64,000 bases of DNA from Lateolabrax maculatus (lineage: Eukaryota; Chordata; Actinopteri; Acropomatiformes; Lateolabracidae): assembly GCA_031216445.1 (NCBI GenBank), contig CM062219.1:21854001-21918000 (forward strand), given 5' to 3'. Each line of letters starts with the position of its first letter. Positions within the stretch are counted from its first letter, which is position 1. The position numbers and the translations under genes are program-made. The notes below the pieces were generated by a model that ran no database searches, was not told the origin of the DNA, and saw only the letters and a list, made by a program, of their open reading frames with translations. Below are positions 13,501 to 24,666 of the stretch, in pieces.

Positions 13501-16500
13501 TACCTCCATGTGTACTGTGTGGACAACATCCTGGTCAAGATGGCTGACCCTGTGTTTATTGGGTTCTGTGTGAGCAAAGGGGCTGACTGTGGAGCCAAGG
13601 TAGAGTAATATCATACAGTAGATTTATAATAATAACACATTTTTATTTATATTGCACTTTTCAAATCAGATGTTACAAAGTGCTTCACAAGACAATAAAA
13701 GCAAGATAAATGAAGCAATAAGAAAAACAATCAAATAACTCACAAAAATGATCAATGAAATGTTGAAATCAATTCTAAAATTCAGAGGGAGCTGGTACAG
13801 TGATGCTAGGACCCTTTTGTTAATGCCCATCAAGGGCCTGGCAGCAAAAACCTTGAAGCTGTTGTAGTCGTGAAAGTTGCTTCTGAGGCAGTACTACAAA
13901 TACGTCTCCATATCACTGAATGACAGAATTATTTTTTTATTTTGGAGGTGGTTAGCTTAGTTGCAGGAAACATGCTGAAGGACTCTCTTGAGCTGCTGTT
14001 TAGCAGTAAGGCTGGAGTCTGGACTACGTTTCTGGCAGAGTGTGTGGCATGGAGAGCTCAGGAACCTGCTGATGTTTCAGCACCACAGCTGTGCAGTGTG
14101 GACCAATTAGTAAAACCTCTGTTTTATTGTTGTTTCACTGCAACTAGTTTCTATGGAAGCCCATTTGCGCCACTGTGAAGAAAAATAATGATCCTGTAAG
14201 TCATAATTATGACTTAGGAAGCCGGCCTCTCAGCAGAGCAGGTCAGCCGTGATGGAGAGACAGTGAAGCAGGTGAAGTAAAGATAAGGTTTGAGTTAATG
14301 AAACTTCGATAAGGTTTGAGTTAATGACATCTTCGCTCGGTAAAAGAGCAATGCGATTTATGATCGTTATTTTTTCGTTCACAGTGGCGCAAATGTGCTT
14401 CCATAAGTTTCAGTAAAAAAATATATATATTTGCACTTTCTGAGAGTTACATGAGAAGATTGATATCTCATGTGTGCACATTAAATAAGGAGCTTGAAAC
14501 TGGATACAGTGTGTTAGTCAGTGAGCTTTAGAGCTGTTGGTAGGTGTATTTTTGAACTTTGACAGAGGCAGGCTACTTGTCTCCCAACTGCCTTAGTCTT
14601 TATGCTAAGCTAGCTAACCATGTTCTGACTCCAGCACCCTGCTTGTGTTCTCACCTCAGTTCTGCAAAGGAAGCAAATAAGCAAAGTTATGTTTTGGCAA
14701 TCCAGAATACTTAGAAAAATACAGCCCCCCTCCTAAATGAATAACGAGCTGTTAAATACACAGTTAGTACTAAGATAACAATAAGAAAAATTCTGAACGT
14801 GCATGATGTTAGAGCTGGGGAGTGACGCACTCTGTTGAGGGATAACAATTCAATCACTAATGAATATTAAGATTCACATCTATCTGTCAGAATGGATACA
14901 TTGGTCCTACTAACTACTATTTTTAAAGAGGAAAATGAAATTCCATAACAGAGACAGGACCGTTTAAGCTCCGCATAAAGTGTGCCAGAACACACCTTCA
15001 TGTCCTGTGGCGCGCAAAAGCCCTCTTTTAAAAGTAGGCTAACTATTTCATCTTTTCTGTAACAATACATCTCACAAGGGAAGAATTAAATTAAATAAAA
15101 ATCTGGGAGGAGAAAAAGTTCAAATTGTGACTCAAGTCTATGCCTGGCCTCTCAACTCTGTCAAATGTCAGGTGGTGCAGAAGGCGTACCCTGCAGAGCC
15201 AGTTGGCGTGGTTTGCAACGTGCGAGGCGTCTCCCAGGTGGTGGAGTACAGTGAGATCCGACCCGAGACAGCTGAGCTCCGAGGACCTTTAGGGGAGTTG
15301 GTGTACAATGCTGGAAACATCTGCAATCACTTCTTTACCAGGGCCTTCCTGCAGGATGTAGCAGAGTAAGAGCCTGCACTCACACAAGCAGTATGTTTTG
15401 GAAGGATCACAGCAAGTGGAATCAGATACTGATATACTGACATATTGACTAGCAAAGTTCAACAGGACATGCTCATGTCTAGATGTCGGGGTCATGGTTT
15501 TTAGTTAAACCTGCATTTACTAATCCTTTGGCCACCAGAGGCAGAGGAAGGCAACCTTATACAAAACACTGACATATTATCACCCTACAAAGTTTGTATG
15601 GCATTTTTGCAATCAATTGCTTATCTACAAATCGAACAGATACAGAGAAACATAAGCAGTCATTAGGAGCCCTGTTTCTGGCCAGTATTCAATATTTGGT
15701 TTTGGTTTTTCATGGGAATTGTGGACAATTATAAAAATAAAAAATAAATGAAGAAATATCACCAGCCTTATCCTATCCTAAAGGGGAATATACAAAATGT
15801 AGTCGAGTAGACTCATGAGACCTTCAGAGCACTAAATCTGCCAGGTGATGTGACGTGGTGTGAAATGGTCCATTATACACAGGTTTGTAATAGCAAAGTG
15901 TAAAACAAGCAAAATATTTATATAGCTACTAGCCAGACTGACTGGATATTCATTGGCCCCAGCAGGTGATTCTTAACGATTTTGGCCAAGATTTTGGCCC
16001 CTAATAAGTTATCTCAAAAAAAATGAATGGCCAGATTCTTGTGACACAGCTGTGGACATTCATCCCCCCCAAGAGGATAAACTCTATATATAATCTTCCT
16101 TTGCATAAAAAGTGCTTTTACATCTTACAGGAAATTTGAAGGCCAATTGAAACAACATGTTGCGATCAAAAAAGTGCCCTTTGTGGATACGTGTGGCAAT
16201 CATGTCAAACCAACCAAACCCAATGGCATAAAGATGGAGAAATTTGTTTTTGATGTCTTTCCATTCTCAAGGTATTGTTGATTATTATATTATATTGATA
16301 TCTGTTTCACTCTACAGAAAATTACACAAGTCCCTTCAGATAATTAAAACATTTACTTTCTGTCTTTGGAAGGAACTTTGTTGCGTTTGAGGTTGTGAGG
16401 GAGGATGAGTTTTCCCCCCTGAAAAATGCAGACGGAGCAGCCACAGATAGCCCGACCATGGCCAGAAACTCTTTGCTGGCTCAACACTGCCGCTGGGCCA

Positions 16501-17911
16501 CAGCTGCAAGTGCCACGCTGTTGGATGAACATGGGAACCCCCTTCCTGCTACAGCCAGGTCAGAACCACAATCCAACAAAAAGGTCCTCTAAATGGGTTG
16601 GAGACAAAATTTTTCAGACATTTTGACTTGACTTATCAGGAAAAGCTCTGGTGGAACCAATAACATTAATGAAAAGTGTCCACTGTGAGAAAGCCCAGTA
16701 CATTTGATTTATTCTACATAGCCCAAAATCACAATTTCCCCTCCAAGGCTTTATAATCTGTACAGCATACAACACCCTATATCCTTGGACCTTAATAGAA
16801 GGCTCTATTAGAAAGATTAATATGATACAATCCCAAATGCTACAAGTCATATTTCATGACATTATTACATTAAAATAATAGTTCAACATTTTGGGGAACA
16901 GTTGGGTGAGAAGATAGATACACTCATGTCTGCACGCTCAATACGAAGCTGGAGCCAGCAGCCTATTAGCTTAGCTTAGCATAAAGACTGAAACCATAAA
17001 AAAAGCCAGCTAACCTGGTTCTGTGACTTCCTCAAGTCTGTGCCGGTTGCCTGGCAACCTCATGATGAAAACAAGACTCCTGGAAGTGACTGTGCCAGTC
17101 CAAGAAATAGTTCCAGCACGCAACTCCCCATTAAAACACAACAGTGACTGTGGACAGATTAGCTGTTACCCCTGTTTCCTGTCTTCAGACTAACAGCCTG
17201 CTGGCTTTATTAGGACAGTAAATGAGTGTATTTCCCAATGTGTGAAACTTTTCCTAAATCCATATTTGTTCTTTGTAAAAATATATTCTGATACTAGGCT
17301 AAAGCTAGTCAAATGAAGTGAATATCTTCCAAATCTACAGTTGTTTTATTATGAAATTCCACCATGGCGAAACCAACCAATAACCCCACTGTGCATCTGC
17401 CTTGTGAGTGTTGTATTAAGATAGAATGGGGGAAAAAAATCTGAATCTGTCCTTGAAATCTAAAAATATGTGTGTGTGTGTTTTTTCTCATAGTGTATCA
17501 GCAGGGGACAATCCTCCAGCACAGTGTGAGATTTCACCACTGGTCTCCTACTTTGGAGAGGTGAGGACATGAACGTGCCAACACATCCATATAATGAAAA
17601 GATATCGGAGATAAGTTTCAGTCATAGGCCAAACCGAGTTGTTGGATTACAGTGTTACACTGGGGAAACCTATAGAGTAGTTACAGGCTGTTCCTTGAAT
17701 AAATCACTTTAAATTTTCTCAGCTTGCATTTAAAATGATGTGTGGACATTGAATACGCTTCCTAATTGTCTAAACACGGTGCTAACCTCCATCTCACTTT
17801 CTCTGCCAGGGCCTGGAGCAGCTGCTAACAGGGAGGACATTGCCAACCCCCTGCATTCTGGATGAAAAGGCTGCCAAAGAGCTGCAGGCTCAGGAACATT
17901 CTTCTGATTAA
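10529..17911 (+). CDS. uap1l1: UDP-N-acetylhexosamine pyrophosphorylase-like protein 1
   Basis: Member of the eukaryotic UDP-GlcNAc/GalNAc pyrophosphorylase family. UAP1 makes UDP-HexNAc from UTP and HexNAc-1-phosphate; whether UAP1L1 does so is less established. Nine exons: 10529-10808, 12551-12755, 13010-13185, 13427-13599, 15172-15365, 16131-16271, 16373-16558, 17494-17560 and 17810-17911 (TAA). They total 1524 nt, giving 507 aa, the length I recall for human UAP1L1. The nucleotide-binding loop LLLAGGQGTRLG with following YPKGMY lies in exon 2. MTSEFTL, MAPDGNGGLYRAL, HVYCVDNILV, YNAGNICNHFF and KPNGIKMEKFVFDVF follow in order. The start is the first in-frame ATG (10529); the frame is open further left but only from a TTG. 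Wording such as MTSEFTL and EKFFKENNYF favours UAP1L1 over UAP1. Introns 1, 3 and 4 carry transposon insertions. Confidence 0.95.
11771..12366. mobile_element. Foldback MITE in uap1l1 intron 1
   Basis: The ends are inverted copies of ATGGGGTTCCATCTGTGCC (11771 onward, and complement ending 12366). They are flanked by AGATCTTC (11763-11770) and AGATCTCC (12367-12374), an 8-bp target duplication with one mismatch. Similarity between the two arms continues inward, with shared blocks such as GTCTATGTCGA, ACAAAACATTTG and CAATTCAACTT. Much of the 596-bp unit could therefore fold on itself. No transposase frame is present. An 8-bp duplication fits hAT-type transposases, but the terminal bases are not the usual CAG/TAG. 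Confidence 0.85.
13252..13383 (-). mobile_element. L2 LINE fragment (C-terminal ORF region, antisense)
   Basis: Reverse complement of the segment around 38015-38147 of the long L2 copy, including the blocks CTTATCGGGGCAGCCCGATA and AGTAACAAATGCATG. It lies in uap1l1 intron 3 and ends about 44 bp before exon 4. Confidence 0.85.
13637..13730 (-). repeat. Probable retroelement 3'-tail fragment
   Basis: TTTTTATTTATATTGCACTT followed by GTTACAAAGTGCTTCACAAG resembles, in reverse orientation, the widespread L2/CR1-like tail 'GCGCTATATAAATAAA' of fish genomes. The family assignment is from memory. Confidence 0.45.
14152..14405. mobile_element. 254-bp foldback MITE in uap1l1 intron 4
   Basis: The ends are inverted copies of about 45 bases beginning TATGGAAGC, continuing CATTTGCGCCACTGTGAA and reaching AATAA(T/C)GATC. 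AGTTTC flanks both sides (14146-14151 and 14406-14411), consistent with a 6-bp target duplication. A TA duplication is the alternative, since both ends also start and stop with TA. Internally there is a tandem duplication of GATAAGGTTTGAGTTAATGA. There is no coding frame. Confidence 0.85.
14425..14710 (-). repeat. Perciform-type dispersed repeat, copy 1
   Basis: Contains GAGAGTTACATGAGAAGATT, AGTGAGCTTTAGAG and AGTCTTTATGCTAAGCTAG, all parts of a repeat very common in percomorph fish. Orientation is opposite at the AAGACTG block to the copy at 16880. The name and class are not certain. Confidence 0.6.
16880..17110 (+). repeat. Perciform-type dispersed repeat, copy 2
   Basis: Begins near AGTTCAACATTTTGGG and contains TGAGAAGATAGATAC, CTCATGTCTGCACG and TTAGCTTAGCATAAAGACTG. 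It is a second copy of the same family, in uap1l1 intron 7. Confidence 0.65.
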
Positions 17912-19586
17912 CAGAGGGTTATGTGATGGCGGCAGAGATTCCAGCATGGTGGTGGCGACCCTGCAAAATGTATGAACTGTATGTGTATGATCATATCAAA
18001 CTGCCATTTCATGCATCTCATGTCATCGTGTCTTTGTTGAGGAAGAGCTACAAATCATGTGATGTGATAACTTGAAAACAAATGAGACAAATAAGGGACC
18101 AGCAATAAGTTTGGGGAATTTATATAAACTTTGTTTTATTTTACACATAACAGAAAATGTAATCAGTGTCCTCTCCCATTCTTCTGCTACTCTACTACCT
18201 CTTTAACTTTAAAGGGCCAGTAGTTAATTTCCAACTGAGTAAAAGTATGAGAATGTTCTGTGATCTTAATACACTGGTTGTTAATTGAGTCGCTTTGAGG
18301 AATATTTTTTTCAGAAACGGTATTATAAAAGCCACAGTAAGTCATAGAAACCTGCAGGCAGCTTCTATAAAAGGCTCAGCCATGGAGCTATGAACTCTGC
18401 ACACCAGCCTGTCACCCGCTCTGATCTATTCAACACGAAACTAGTAAATGACAAAGAGAGAGATGGAACATGGAGTGTTTACTGTGACATATGTACAAGT
18501 ACATGGTGCTATATTAGCATAACTTGGATCATTTGTATTCAAATAATGTACCTATAGAGCCATAGACAATCAAAAATCCATTATTTAAAACTAAACGGAC
18601 TGTAATAAAAAATGTAGCAACAGTGCAGGGGGCTCCTATGGAGGCATTTTGCGATGTAAATGTGTAAATATGTAAATGTTCACCAGAGTTGATGCACATG
18701 CAAAATTACACAATTTTTTGAGCAGGTTTAGGCCCTGAAAATGCGATTCATTTGGTAAAATAAAAAAAATAATAATAATTTCTTGCATTTAAATAGAGCT
18801 TCGCCACGGTTGAACCTCTGGCCCTAAATATAGTCACTTTATTAGCTTTGACATTTTCATAGTCAAGTATTAGATTACATCCATTATTGTTAGAGATAAA
18901 CTGTTTAAATTATCCGTCGGTCTGAGTAAGATGTGTATTGTAACCTCAACTCTCGCAGCCACACAAATAAAGCGACATGAGCCCGTGTTTAGAGGCCGGA
19001 GGTCAGCTGCAGACTCCCAAACACACTCCGCAGGGAGAGCCGAAGGTGCTCTACAATGACCCTGGTAACGCTGCAGGGATGTTTGTCCCTCCCGGCCACC
19101 ATATCCTGGACGGTCTTGTGACCGGCGCTGGCCAATCACAGCTGAGATTAAAGGGACGACAACAAAAAACAAACGCATTAAAGCCGAGCGAAGCGGACGG
19201 TTTGCACTGCGTCCTAACCGGACTCTTCCACATTTAACATATTTATTAAGTCCTTGTGAGCTTAAATTCAGATGTTATGTTATGTGTTATGTTTTTAGAC
19301 TAATATTTAATTCAGTATTTGGCTCAGTCACGCGAAACAAATAACGTGAACGCCGAAGTGAGACGCGGACGGTCTCAGTGTAACCGTTCATTATCTGACG
19401 ACATCTCCGTCGTCTCGCTCCCTGACAGGAGCAGCATCGGTGCGTTGTGTTTGCGCGCTGGACATCATTTGGTCGTTAGCTGGCTGCTGAGCCCACACAC
19501 TGGCTGTCCTGTCACCAACGGTCTCGTCAGTCCCAACATCCGGGGCCGTCTGAAGATCGCGATAGATGCTCTAACATGCTAGGACC
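17912..19586. other. uap1l1 3' UTR and spacer before zdhhc12
   Basis: AT-rich up to about 18950, then a CG-richer stretch (18970-19240) with a CCAAT motif near 19133 and an 86-codon ATG frame (18977-19237) that I do not recognise. A second CG-rich block (19330-19560) directly precedes zdhhc12 and is its likely promoter/5' UTR. No repeat family was recognised. Confidence 0.5.
19330..19586 (+). promoter_or_regulatory. Probable zdhhc12 promoter/5' UTR
   Basis: CG-containing, TATA-less stretch immediately upstream of the zdhhc12 ATG at 19587. Inferred from position and composition only. Confidence 0.4.
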
Positions 19587-22500
19587 ATGTTCAAAAATGT
19601 GTTCGGCTCAGGGTTCCTGGTGAGAACAGCTCATGTGATTCTGACATGGATCATAACGTTGATTCTCTTCCTACATGATACAGGTGAGCCCGTCACACTT
19701 CTGCGTATAAACTGTTTCAATGATTAGATGAGAGCACTAACTGCAGTATAGCACTACACCCTAAGTAAGTAACCGTAGGCTTAAAGTCATTTATAATATC
19801 GGATTCATGATGTACCATGACAATACGATATAAATACTGCTGTCAGCTGAGGAGAAGGCTGCTGTCCAGACTGACATTTACACAAATAGTAGCTATGATG
19901 TTTGATATCAAGTTGTGTGGGTGGGAGCCATCCTTTCCTCTCAGCTGGACTTCAGTGTGTGTGTGTGTGTGTGTGTGCGTGCGCGCGCGCGTACGTGCGT
20001 GTGTTTTGGCTGCAGAGCTGAGGAAGCAAGAGGAGACGGGCCGGCTCGTCCAACCGGTGCTCTTCGTCCTGCTGGTGCTGCTGTCCGTGTTGCTATATTT
20101 CGCTGTTTCTCTGATGGACCCGGGCTTCATCTTGTCTGATGACAGCGATTTACAGGTGATTCATGATCCTAATGTGTGTTTCTATCACTACACGTGTCAC
20201 AGATATTTGTCAAAAAAAGTTAAAAAAAAAAAAAAGAAAGGTTGTGTGGGACTGGGAGATAATATGTGATAATATGTGATAATATGTGTCAAGGCAGTTG
20301 AGTTGAAAAGTGTGAAAAATGTCTGGGACACTTGTGTTGGGATACTGGTATGTAAGGTGGTGTAAAAAGTATATCAATCACTGCAACCATTTTTCTTAAG
20401 TATAGTCTCTTATTTGTTGTGCTAAGACATTTACATGTGTTCTGTAAAGGATTTGCTCCTTGACCTGTGGAACATTTATGGATTTCAGCTGGCAAGATGT
20501 CTGTCTGCTTCCTCATGGCACTGCAGATGTATTGTGTTGCAGTCAGTATCTGTATACTTGTGAGATATTCCAGTAGGTGTAATCTAACATTGTGAGTGTT
20601 GGTTAATGTAATTCACAGTATCTTGGATAACTGAGTGTGCAGTAATGTTTGGCTGTTTAATTTGCCAGTTATTTAAAGATTTAGTGATTACCATACACCA
20701 GTTCTGATGAACAAGTTCGACACAGAAGATGAAAAGTATTTGCACATGGGTTGGGTGCTATTTTAAGGTTTTTTTCGTGTTTATGGGAATGTAAATGACA
20801 AAGGATCACATACATCAGGTCCTGATAGAAGCTTGAACTGACCAGTTTGTCTCGTGTGTTGTACCAGTTCACGCTGGGAGTGACTGAGGAGCAGCAGGAC
20901 ATGATCCCGCCCACCACCAAATCCCTGAGACAGCGCCGCTGTGGCCACTGTCTGCTGCAGGTGAGCTGCACGCCGCCACGGGCTCATGTAGCATGTGGCT
21001 GTTATCACATGGCTTAACACGATTAGAAAAAAGATGCCAAGGTTTCTGAAGCAGAGGAGTGTCCCAGTCAGTTCAGTGATATATTTGTAGCCACATTCAC
21101 ATTCATTTTAATTTTTCACATTTTCTTTTTTTTTTAAAACCTTCTTTTTGGTTGATTTCATCATTTGAACATGTTGTGTATGAGTGCAAAGTTCATTCTT
21201 GACATAGGAAACAGTAGTTTGACCAAAAAATTTAAATTTAACTCTGATTCAAGGTCCACTTACTAGCCATTTCATGTCACAGATGGCGGATAGCGCTTGC
21301 TCAGTTGTCAAGTGTGGAACTCCGGTCACGTGTTTTAATGATAACATGAGTGCTAACACAGGAAGATTTGGAAAGGACCATCAGCTGTAGCAGAGGACCT
21401 TGAGTTAAGATGGTTGTGGACATGTTTGTAGCTCTCAGGCTGAAATGGGACACTTGAAGTCCTACAGTACTTGTAGGATCCCTCACTGGTATAGAATATC
21501 AGATGGGTTACCAAGCAGCACAGTTCTGTTACACACCCGTACCACCTCCAGTCAACACAAAACATCATATGATACAGGAGCAGCAGTTATTTAAGCAGTC
21601 AGGTCTCTGTGTACAGCAGTACAGTATACATGATGTCTGTATGTCATCTTTCACCTTCTTCCTGTAACACCTAAGTCGATTAAAAACACAATCTGCAATC
21701 CCCAAGTTGAACCCTTCTATGGAAAATGAAAACACAAGATTGTTATCAGTCTCAAATTGTCAACAACCAACAACCAAATCTAATCTGGATGTAATGTTTT
21801 CTGACACTGTACGGTTTATTTTCGATGATAAGCCTTTAAGAAAAGCCTTGTTTATGTGCAGGTCATTATTTCTCCCTAAACCTTAAGAACTTCTTAAATC
21901 TTAACTCAAGGTCCACTTACTAACATTTGTAGCTTTCCACCACAGATTTCACCCGTCACAACAGCAGCAAAAAATTTTACGCTTAGGTGTATTTCAGTTC
22001 TAAATAGCACAATTGAAGATTATCCAGGTGCTTTCTGAAGCACTCAGATATATTTCCGAGTTTTCCTCCTCCTCACCCTAAGATAAACCTCCTATATTCC
22101 CCATATTGTTTTCTGATGGTGAAGCTGTGAACACAGATGAGATCTCTACAGCTCCCTGGATGTTATTCATGGTTGTCTGTGACTTTAGAGTAGTGTGGTT
22201 CAGTGAAGGTCTGCAGCCTCAGAAAGCTTGTTACAACGTCCAGGCTGATGAGCAGCAGCAACTTTTTTCACACCAATGGTCAAAATCATTTTTACAGGAC
22301 ACTGGCCAGCTCAAATCAAGCCTGGCTATTAACCAGTGTTCAAACAACAGGGTTAAACTCAACTTCTGGTCCACATAGCATGAATGTGTGTTTTTAATAC
22401 AGATTTGTGTTTCCTCTGAATACAATGATCTTTATTCCAAGCAGCAGCCAATGAGATCCAAGCATTGCCAGACGTGTCAGCACTGTGTCCGGCGTTACGA

Positions 22501-23022
22501 CCATCATTGCCCCTGGATTGAGAACTGTGTTGGTGAGAGGAACCACCGCTGGTTTGTGCTGTACTTGGCTGTCCAGCTGCTGGTACTGCTGTGGGGGCTG
22601 CACATTGCCTGGTGAGTACATCAATGTAACAACCTCCTGTGCTGACAGATTCATGCTGCAGCTGCACAGCCTCCACAGATTGCTTCTTTCCTGCTTGTGG
22701 TTTCAGGACGGGTTTCAGTTACGTGCCCACCTGGCAGCTGTGGCTGCGCACCAATGGCACGCTGCTGGCCGTGGCCACGCTGGTGGCTCTGCTCTCACTG
22801 ATCGTGCTGCTCCTGCTCGGCTCCCACCTCTACCTGGTTTCTCTCAACACCACCACCTGGGAGTTCATGTCGCGCCACCGCATCTCGTACCTCAAACACT
22901 GTGGAGCCGATGAAAACCCCTTCGACCGCGGTACATTCCACAACCTTTGGGGTTTTTTCTGCGTGTGGGGCACAGTGGTGTGGGAGCAGGTGTACTTCAG
23001 GGAGGGCAGCGACCAAGTCTAG
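19587..23022 (+). CDS. zdhhc12: Palmitoyltransferase ZDHHC12
   Basis: Integral-membrane protein S-acyltransferase of the Golgi/ER membrane system (family knowledge). Five exons: 19587-19683, 20016-20155, 20868-20960, 22448-22611 and 22707-23022 (TAG), totalling 810 nt, 269 aa. Exon 1 gives TM1 after MFKNVFGSG and ends in FLHDT. Exon 2 gives TM2 (LFVLLVLLSVLLYFAVSL) then MDPG. Exons 3-4 carry the cysteine-rich zinc-binding domain (CGHC, CQTC), the catalytic YDHHCPW and ENCVGERNH, then TM3. Exon 5 gives TM4 and the family TTxE motif (NTTTWEF), followed by NPFDRG. Exon 4 starts at a tandem acceptor (see findings); the 22448 start matches the mammalian LQP junction. The exon 2 acceptor follows a (TG)n(CG)n tract. 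The gene converges on pkn3. Confidence 0.95.
19954..20003. repeat. (TG)n(CG)n alternating tract before zdhhc12 exon 2
   Basis: Uninterrupted TG dinucleotides run into CG dinucleotides and end 12 bp before the acceptor at 20014-20015. Such alternating purine/pyrimidine DNA is a classic Z-DNA-prone sequence. Confidence 0.9.
21235..21415. mobile_element. Possible MITE in zdhhc12 intron 3
   Basis: CAAGGTCCACTTACTA (21250-21265) faces the inverted GGACCTTGAGTTAAG (21395-21409). The same motif recurs in direct orientation at 21907-21922, where a second, poorly bounded copy appears to start. Boundaries and class are uncertain. Confidence 0.4.
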
Positions 23023-23751
23023 GAACACATGACAAGCATCACCAGACTTAAAAAGACTGGATTTCACTCATGAACAACATTTCCAGGTTTGGGGATCACA
23101 CACTTGACCACAGAGTTGGGAGATAAATGTGACTGTGTGCAGTTTACCTTTATAGAGGCACTTGTGTTGTTGTGCCATAACTCACCACATTTCTTCTTTA
23201 ACTTCTCTCCTGTGGATATATATGTGGACAACAGGTTACCAGCCCTACATGTTATAACAATTGTTTACAACCATTCAAGTATCAACCATTTCCCTAAAAC
23301 AGGCGATTATCACACTCTTTGCTGGCACTGCACCGGTTTTAAGGCTCAGAGTGAAGCACTTTTTACTCAAGTTTGGTCTTTTTAGTCATTTGTAATTACA
23401 ATTTTGAAAAACTCTTGGGGTCAGATGTATAAATGACGCGTACATACAAAAACCATGCCCACACCTTCTTTCACACATGAAGTGGTATTTATGAAAGAAA
23501 AATGTGAACTGCGATAGCTGCAGGTGAATTGATGAGGTGGATATGAAATATAAAGTGAAAGACGTGAGCTTATCGTGACCTTATGAGGATGGTTTACAGG
23601 TACATGTGATGAATTAGTGGTATGGCTGCTATAAACAGCCATTCCCACTTCGACTCAGAGCTGTTAGAGAGCCTGTTTCCTCAATGGTTGAGATTAATGA
23701 AACAGAACCAGGTGAAGGAAAAGAAAGCATATGCAAGTTTCTGTTGTGTGT

Positions 23752-23823
23752 ATGAAGAAAACTCTATAGGTTCACGACGTAAACTGAGTAGTTTACGTCG
23801 TGAACCTACAGAGTTTGCTTCAT
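23752..23823. repeat. 72-nt near-perfect hairpin in the zdhhc12 3' UTR
   Basis: The left arm (23752-23785) and right arm (23790-23823) are reverse complements over 34 positions with two mismatches, around a 4-base loop (GAGT). The core TAGGTTCACGACGTAAACT carries CpGs unusual for the AT-rich surroundings. It could be a transcribed stem-loop or the scar of a palindromic element. Confidence 0.9.
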
Positions 23824-24412
23824 CTGGCCCCTGGAGTACATCTGTTCTTACCATGACACACGGTAAACATGACTGATGGACTGTTAAATAACTCAGAAGT
23901 TTACTTTTAATACATGTCAAATATTGTATTAACATTTAATTAAAATTATACTTGTTTGTAAATTTGTGGTTTTTAGCGTAGAAAGTTTATTTCACTGCTG
24001 TAATTGTTGAGTAGTATTTATTCTGCACAAAGGTTTTACAGGGTCCACTTGCTTCAACAGCTGTTGTCTGAAAAAAGCAGTTACTTGAAGTGAGAGAATG
24101 ACAAATTGCAACCTTTTTTCTATTGTTGCAAATATGGAAATATTCATACTTTGAAATATGATCGTGTGAAAAACTGTACTGTATTGTTCCCAGCATTTAA
24201 TCCAACCATGATTTACAAGACAGCATTTCTAGCTATTTTATATTGCATATCATTTTCAAACTATTTTGAACCAGAAAATGTCTTTAGATTTTTGTATGGA
24301 GTAACTGAAGAATACTGTAAGGAACAGTAGATAAGAGTAGGTAGAGCTTGAGTGCAATACATTGTTTGGTATTTGAGCTTTTACTTGTGCAATAGTAACC
24401 TTGTAAGACAGC

Positions 24413-24418
24413 AATAAA
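24413..24418 (+). terminator. Polyadenylation signal, zdhhc12 (proximal)
   Basis: AATAAA in GCAATAAATG, 1.4 kb after the stop codon. Confidence 0.5.
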
Positions 24419-24607
24419 TGTGGTGTTGAATATAATGTACTGCGGTAGTGTTGGACAAAATGCAGACTGCCTTCAGTTGGAATGAGTCATTGTCAGTGAG
24501 AGCTCTGGTTTATATGAATTAACATTGAATTCATGTTGTGTAGTTCTGAACTATATGCAATTCTATCATGCAATGTTTTTTACTACTTTGAAAGGACCGT
24601 ATACGTC

Positions 24608-24613
24608 AATAAA
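24608..24613 (+). terminator. Polyadenylation signal, zdhhc12 (distal)
   Basis: AATAAA in GTCAATAAATG. It lies only about 50 bp from the opposing pkn3 signal. Confidence 0.4.
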
Positions 24614-24660
24614 TGTTTCATGAAAAGTTTCCTGTTCATTCAAAGTCCAGCAGATATCAA

Positions 24661-24666
24661 TTTATT
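24661..24666 (-). terminator. Polyadenylation signal, pkn3
   Basis: TTTATT on the + strand, i.e. AATAAA on the pkn3 strand, about 770 bases after its stop codon. I saw no nearer candidate on that strand. Confidence 0.5.

Larger units (their letters stand above)
23023..24640 (+). other. zdhhc12 3' UTR
   Basis: Follows the stop codon at 23020-23022. AATAAA signals occur at 24413-24418 and 24608-24613. The stretch contains a 72-nt hairpin at 23752-23823. No second gene is evident here. Confidence 0.6.

Noticed and set aside
17046..17058. RFX-like palindrome GTTGCCTGGCAAC
   Set aside because: It lies inside or beside a dispersed repeat in a uap1l1 intron, has a one-base spacer, and no ciliary gene is near. 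Probably incidental.
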